Assembly (NCBI GenBank): GCA_001804205.1
Contig: MHFM01000006.1
Location: 3,836 to 19,037, forward strand
Direction: 5' to 3'
Source: Omnitrophica bacterium RIFCSPLOWO2_01_FULL_45_10b
Lineage (GTDB): Bacteria > Omnitrophota > Omnitrophia > Omnitrophales > Danuiimicrobiaceae
Length of the DNA: 15,202 nucleotides
A program made the translations under genes and the position numbers. This document shows positions 13,068 through 15,202 of the stretch, piece by piece (position 1 is the stretch's first letter; every line of letters starts with the position of its first letter). The notes under the pieces were generated by a model that searched no databases, had not been told where the DNA came from, and saw only the letters and a program-made list of their open reading frames with translations.

Positions 13068-13157
13068 TCCCCCACCAACTTTTTAAAAAAGAATATACCG
13101 GTTTCAAGAAATATTTGATTCACTTACTTGAACTGCTAACGAAAGTTGGTGGGGGAT
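13067..13157 (+). repeat. Inverted-repeat element between pstC stop and pstA start
   Basis: ATCCCCCACCAACTTT (13067-13082) pairs perfectly over 16 bp with AAAGTTGGTGGGGGAT (13142-13157), around a 59-nt AT-rich loop. GGATGA occurs on both sides (13062-13067 and 13154-13159). The left copy contains the pstC stop and the right copy the pstA start. Deleting one copy and the insert would leave the two genes overlapping by ATGA. The right arm includes the G-rich sequence that would act as ribosome-binding site. Confidence 0.78.
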
Positions 13158-14010
13158 GAGATTCCTGAACCCTAAAGTCGAAGAGAAAATTGTTTTTTTA
13201 TCCCTTTTTTTATCGACTTTAGTCATTGTGGCTCCAGTGATTTTGGTTATTGGAATCATTGTAAGCCGAGGTCTCAGCGTAATTAGTTGGCAATTTTTGA
13301 CCACGATGCCGCGGATGGGAATGCGGGCGGGGGGAATTTTTCCAGCCATTGTGGGGACCGTCTATTTGGTCGGAGGAACACTCCTTTTTGCGCTTCCTGT
13401 CGGTATTTTTTCAGCCATTTATCTATCGGAATATTCAAAACGAAATTGGCTGACACGGCTGATTGAATTGGCGATTGTTAATTTGGCCGGGGTGCCGTCC
13501 GTCGTTTATGGATTATTTGGCTTGGGGCTTTTTGTTGTATTTTTAAGACTCGGAGCTTCGATATTAGCAGGTTCTTTAACCCTGGCGGTTATGGTGCTGC
13601 CGGTGATCATTACCGCATCTCGAGAAGCTTTGCAATCCGTCCCTAAATCATTCCGAGAGGTAAGTTATTCATTGGGGGCTACGCGCTGGCAGACGATTCG
13701 TCACGCCGTTCTCCCTCATGCGCTTCCGGGCATTTTGACTGGGACTGTTTTGAGCATCAGTCGCGCGGCTGGTGAAACTGCCCCAATTTTATTTACGGTC
13801 GCCGCTTTTTATTTACCGAGGCTTCCGAATTCCATCTTTGATCAAGCCATGGCGCTTCCGTACCATTTATATGTTTTGTCGACACAAGTACCGAATGTTC
13901 GTATTGAGCTTCAATATGGAACCGCGCTGGTTTTGGTGGGGCTTATCGTTATTACGAACCTCTTTGCGGCTGTGATTCGCAGTTACTTTCGTGTCCGAAA
14001 GCAATGGTAA
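13156..14010 (+). CDS. pstA: PstA, phosphate ABC transporter permease
   Basis: This 284-residue partner of PstC has an N-terminal membrane helix (about 14-37) and then the G-G-I-F-P-A-I-V-G-T family block (59-68). The coupling loop is S-F-R-E-V-S-Y-S-L-G-A-T-R-W-Q-T-I, and S-R-A-A-G-E-T-A-P-I-L-F-T is present as in known PstA proteins. Its initiation region, GGTGGGGG then ATG 13156, is inside the right arm of an inverted repeat, so its translation may depend on ribosomes arriving from pstC and opening the stem. It overlaps the following pstB by seven bases (ATGGTAA), the tight packing expected of this operon. Confidence 0.94.
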   Translation: MRFLNPKVEEKIVFLSLFLSTLVIVAPVILVIGIIVSRGLSVISWQFLTTMPRMGMRAGGIFPAIVGTVYLVGGTLLFALPVGIFSAIYLSEYSKRNWLTRLIELAIVNLAGVPSVVYGLFGLGLFVVFLRLGASILAGSLTLAVMVLPVIITASREALQSVPKSFREVSYSLGATRWQTIRHAVLPHALPGILTGTVLSISRAAGETAPILFTVAAFYLPRLPNSIFDQAMALPYHLYVLSTQVPNVRIELQYGTALVLVGLIVITNLFAAVIRSYFRVRKQW

Positions 14011-14765
14011 CCGTGACTGAGAAAATCAAAGTTAAGAGTTTTTCCGTTACTTTTGATGGAGAACCGGCGCTTAAAAACGTCAATTTTTCAGTTAAGGAGA
14101 AAGAAATTCTGGGAATTATTGGGCCTGCCAATAGCGGAAAAACCACTTTTTTAAGAACGTTGAATCGCCTTAATGATCTTAATCCTCGTTATCAGCATAG
14201 CGGGGAATTATTGATTGACGGAAAAGATATTTATCAAAAGTGGGATCTGTTTGAATTGCGTAAAAAAATAGGGATGGTATTTGCGCTTCCGACTCCTCTT
14301 CCGATTTCGATTTTTGATAATCTGGCGTACGGTCCCCGCCGGCACGGCATTGGGAATCGAAGACAGCTTAGGGAAATTGTGGAACGCAGTTTGAAATCCG
14401 CTTTCCTGTGGGATGAAGTGAAAGACCGGCTCAATGAATCGGCGATGAAGTTGTCTGGAGGCCAGCAGCAGCGTTTGTGCATTGCGCGAACCATTGCTCT
14501 TGAGCCGGAAGTTATTCTTTTTGACGAGCCTTGTTCCGGCCTCGACCCTATTTCTACAGCAAAAATTGAAGAAGCGATGCAAGAATTTAAGAAACGCTAT
14601 ACACTTGTTTTGGTGACGAATAATACGAAGCAAGCGGCACGCGTCAGCGATCGCGTTGCCTTTTTTCTGATGGGTGAATTAGTAGAAATTGATCAAACAC
14701 AGAAGATTTTTACGGTGCCTAAGGATAAGCGTACGGAAGGTTACGTTTCGGGCCGGTATGGCTGA
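14004..14765 (+). CDS. pstB: PstB-like ATPase 1, with missing Q-loop Gln and H-switch His
   Basis: This is a 253-residue PstB-type ATPase of normal length. Walker A is G-P-A-N-S-G-K-T (40-47, against G-P-S-G-C-G-K-S in ordinary PstB). The signature L-S-G-G-Q-Q-Q-R (150-157) and Walker B V-I-L-F-D-E-P with Glu175 are intact. The Q-loop, normally M-V-F-Q-x-P-N-P-F-P, reads M-V-F-A-L-P-T-P-L-P, so Gln is Ala94. The H-switch, normally V-T-H-N, reads V-T-N-N, so His is Asn206. It should bind ATP, but hydrolysis and signalling to the membrane subunit at its own site are likely weakened. It overlaps a second, canonical pstB by eight bases, which suggests a heterodimer with one weak and one active site. 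Confidence 0.92.
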   Translation: MVTVTEKIKVKSFSVTFDGEPALKNVNFSVKEKEILGIIGPANSGKTTFLRTLNRLNDLNPRYQHSGELLIDGKDIYQKWDLFELRKKIGMVFALPTPLPISIFDNLAYGPRRHGIGNRRQLREIVERSLKSAFLWDEVKDRLNESAMKLSGGQQQRLCIARTIALEPEVILFDEPCSGLDPISTAKIEEAMQEFKKRYTLVLVTNNTKQAARVSDRVAFFLMGELVEIDQTQKIFTVPKDKRTEGYVSGRYG

Positions 14766-15202
14766 TTCAAAAATCAAAATCCAAAGTTTAAATCTTTATT
14801 ACGGAAATTTCCATGCGCTGAAAAATGTGGCGCTTGAAATTCCGGAACGTCGAATTACGGCCATTATTGGACCTTCTGGCTGCGGTAAATCGACCCTTTT
14901 GAGATGTCTGAATCGCATGAACGACTTGGTTGGGGGAGTCCGCATTACGGGAGAAGTAATCATTGCCGGTGAGAACATTTACCAATCGTCGGTTGACTTG
15001 GTAGGACTTAGAAAAAAAGTAGGGATGGTATTTCAGCGCCCCAATCCATTTCCAATTTCAATTTTTGATAATATTGCATACGGGCCTTTAATTCACCGCT
15101 TTGCTTCGAAAGCTGAATTGCCGCATATTGTGGAACGCAGCCTTGAGGCAGTGGGTTTGTGGGAAGACTTAAAAGACCGTCTTGACGATTTTGCACTTTC
15201 GC
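14758..15202 (+). CDS. pstB: PstB ATPase 2, canonical (3' part cut off by window edge)
   Basis: The first 148 codons of a second PstB begin at ATG 14758, overlapping the end of the first pstB. Walker A is G-P-S-G-C-G-K-S-T (38-46) and the Q-loop is intact as M-V-F-Q-R-P-N-P-F-P (90-99, Gln93). I-S-I-F-D-N-I-A-Y-G-P follows (100-110), as in standard PstB. The window ends inside the signature motif, after A-L-S. It probably supplies the catalytically competent half of the PstB pair. Whether phoU or another gene follows cannot be seen. Confidence 0.95.
   Translation, partial: MADSKIKIQSLNLYYGNFHALKNVALEIPERRITAIIGPSGCGKSTLLRCLNRMNDLVGGVRITGEVIIAGENIYQSSVDLVGLRKKVGMVFQRPNPFPISIFDNIAYGPLIHRFASKAELPHIVERSLEAVGLWEDLKDRLDDFALS

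Noticed and set aside
14208..14633. 141-codon open frame on the minus strand opposite pstB1
   Set aside because: It is antisense to conserved ATPase motifs and no family was recognised.
1..15202. CRISPR array, tRNA/rRNA, prophage or defence system
   Set aside because: No regularly spaced direct repeats, no cloverleaf with CCA-type end, and no phage, nuclease or toxin-antitoxin genes were found. The repeats are dispersed palindromes.

Overview
The window reads as about 15 kb of chromosome from an uncultivated Gram-negative-type bacterium. Signal peptides and a putative lipoprotein point to a cell envelope of that kind. The style of the dispersed repeats and the gene mix (DUF3047, archease/RtcB, plant-type FNR, tandem pstB) remind me of Omnitrophota, Nitrospirota or deltaproteobacterial metagenome bins. 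This placement is an impression, not a result. Apart from a DUF3047 gene leaving the left edge on the minus strand, every gene is on the plus strand. I saw no rRNA, tRNA, CRISPR array, transposase or prophage gene.

Layout. 1-700 (-): DUF3047 protein, cut by the edge. 919-1588: a small 4-oxalocrotonate-tautomerase-like protein and a tandem ACT-domain protein. 1727-3669: an ABC-2 type exporter (ATPase, then permease) whose first gene has an extended -10 promoter placed so that the mRNA would be nearly leaderless. 3685-5565: RlmN (23S rRNA/tRNA C2-adenosine methyltransferase) and a membrane protein with a degenerate GGDEF domain. 5978-11144: a compact set made of a PuuD-type membrane protein, a plant/cyanobacterial-type ferredoxin-NADP reductase, archease, the RNA ligase RtcB and a putative HExxH lipoprotein. 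11197-15202: a phosphate-uptake operon with a Pho-box-like promoter, pstS, pstC, pstA and two tandem pstB genes. The first pstB has lost the Q-loop Gln and the H-switch His, the second is canonical and cut by the right edge.

The most unusual content is between the genes. The spacers hold palindromic elements of several kinds. One set has 15-19 bp arms around 59-92 nt loops. Two of these sit exactly where a 4-nt ATGA stop/start overlap appears to have been: between pstC and pstA, and, with a second element in tandem, between the exporter ATPase and its permease. In each case ATGA is present on both sides, so removing the insert would restore the overlap. A 30-bp perfect palindrome at the end of the ACT gene is flanked by perfect 8-bp direct repeats, and its insertion turns a TAG stop into TGA without changing the protein. 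Three elements share a CCCGTTAGA arm tip, while the inner arm bases differ and change together on both sides. The elements ending at the permease and pstA starts place the ribosome-binding region and start codon inside the right arm, which suggests control of translation. Other dispersed repeats are present: two inverted copies of a GTCATTGCGAG element, a GTCATCCCCGAATG element, and a CCCTCACC element that codes for the n-region of the lipoprotein signal peptide.
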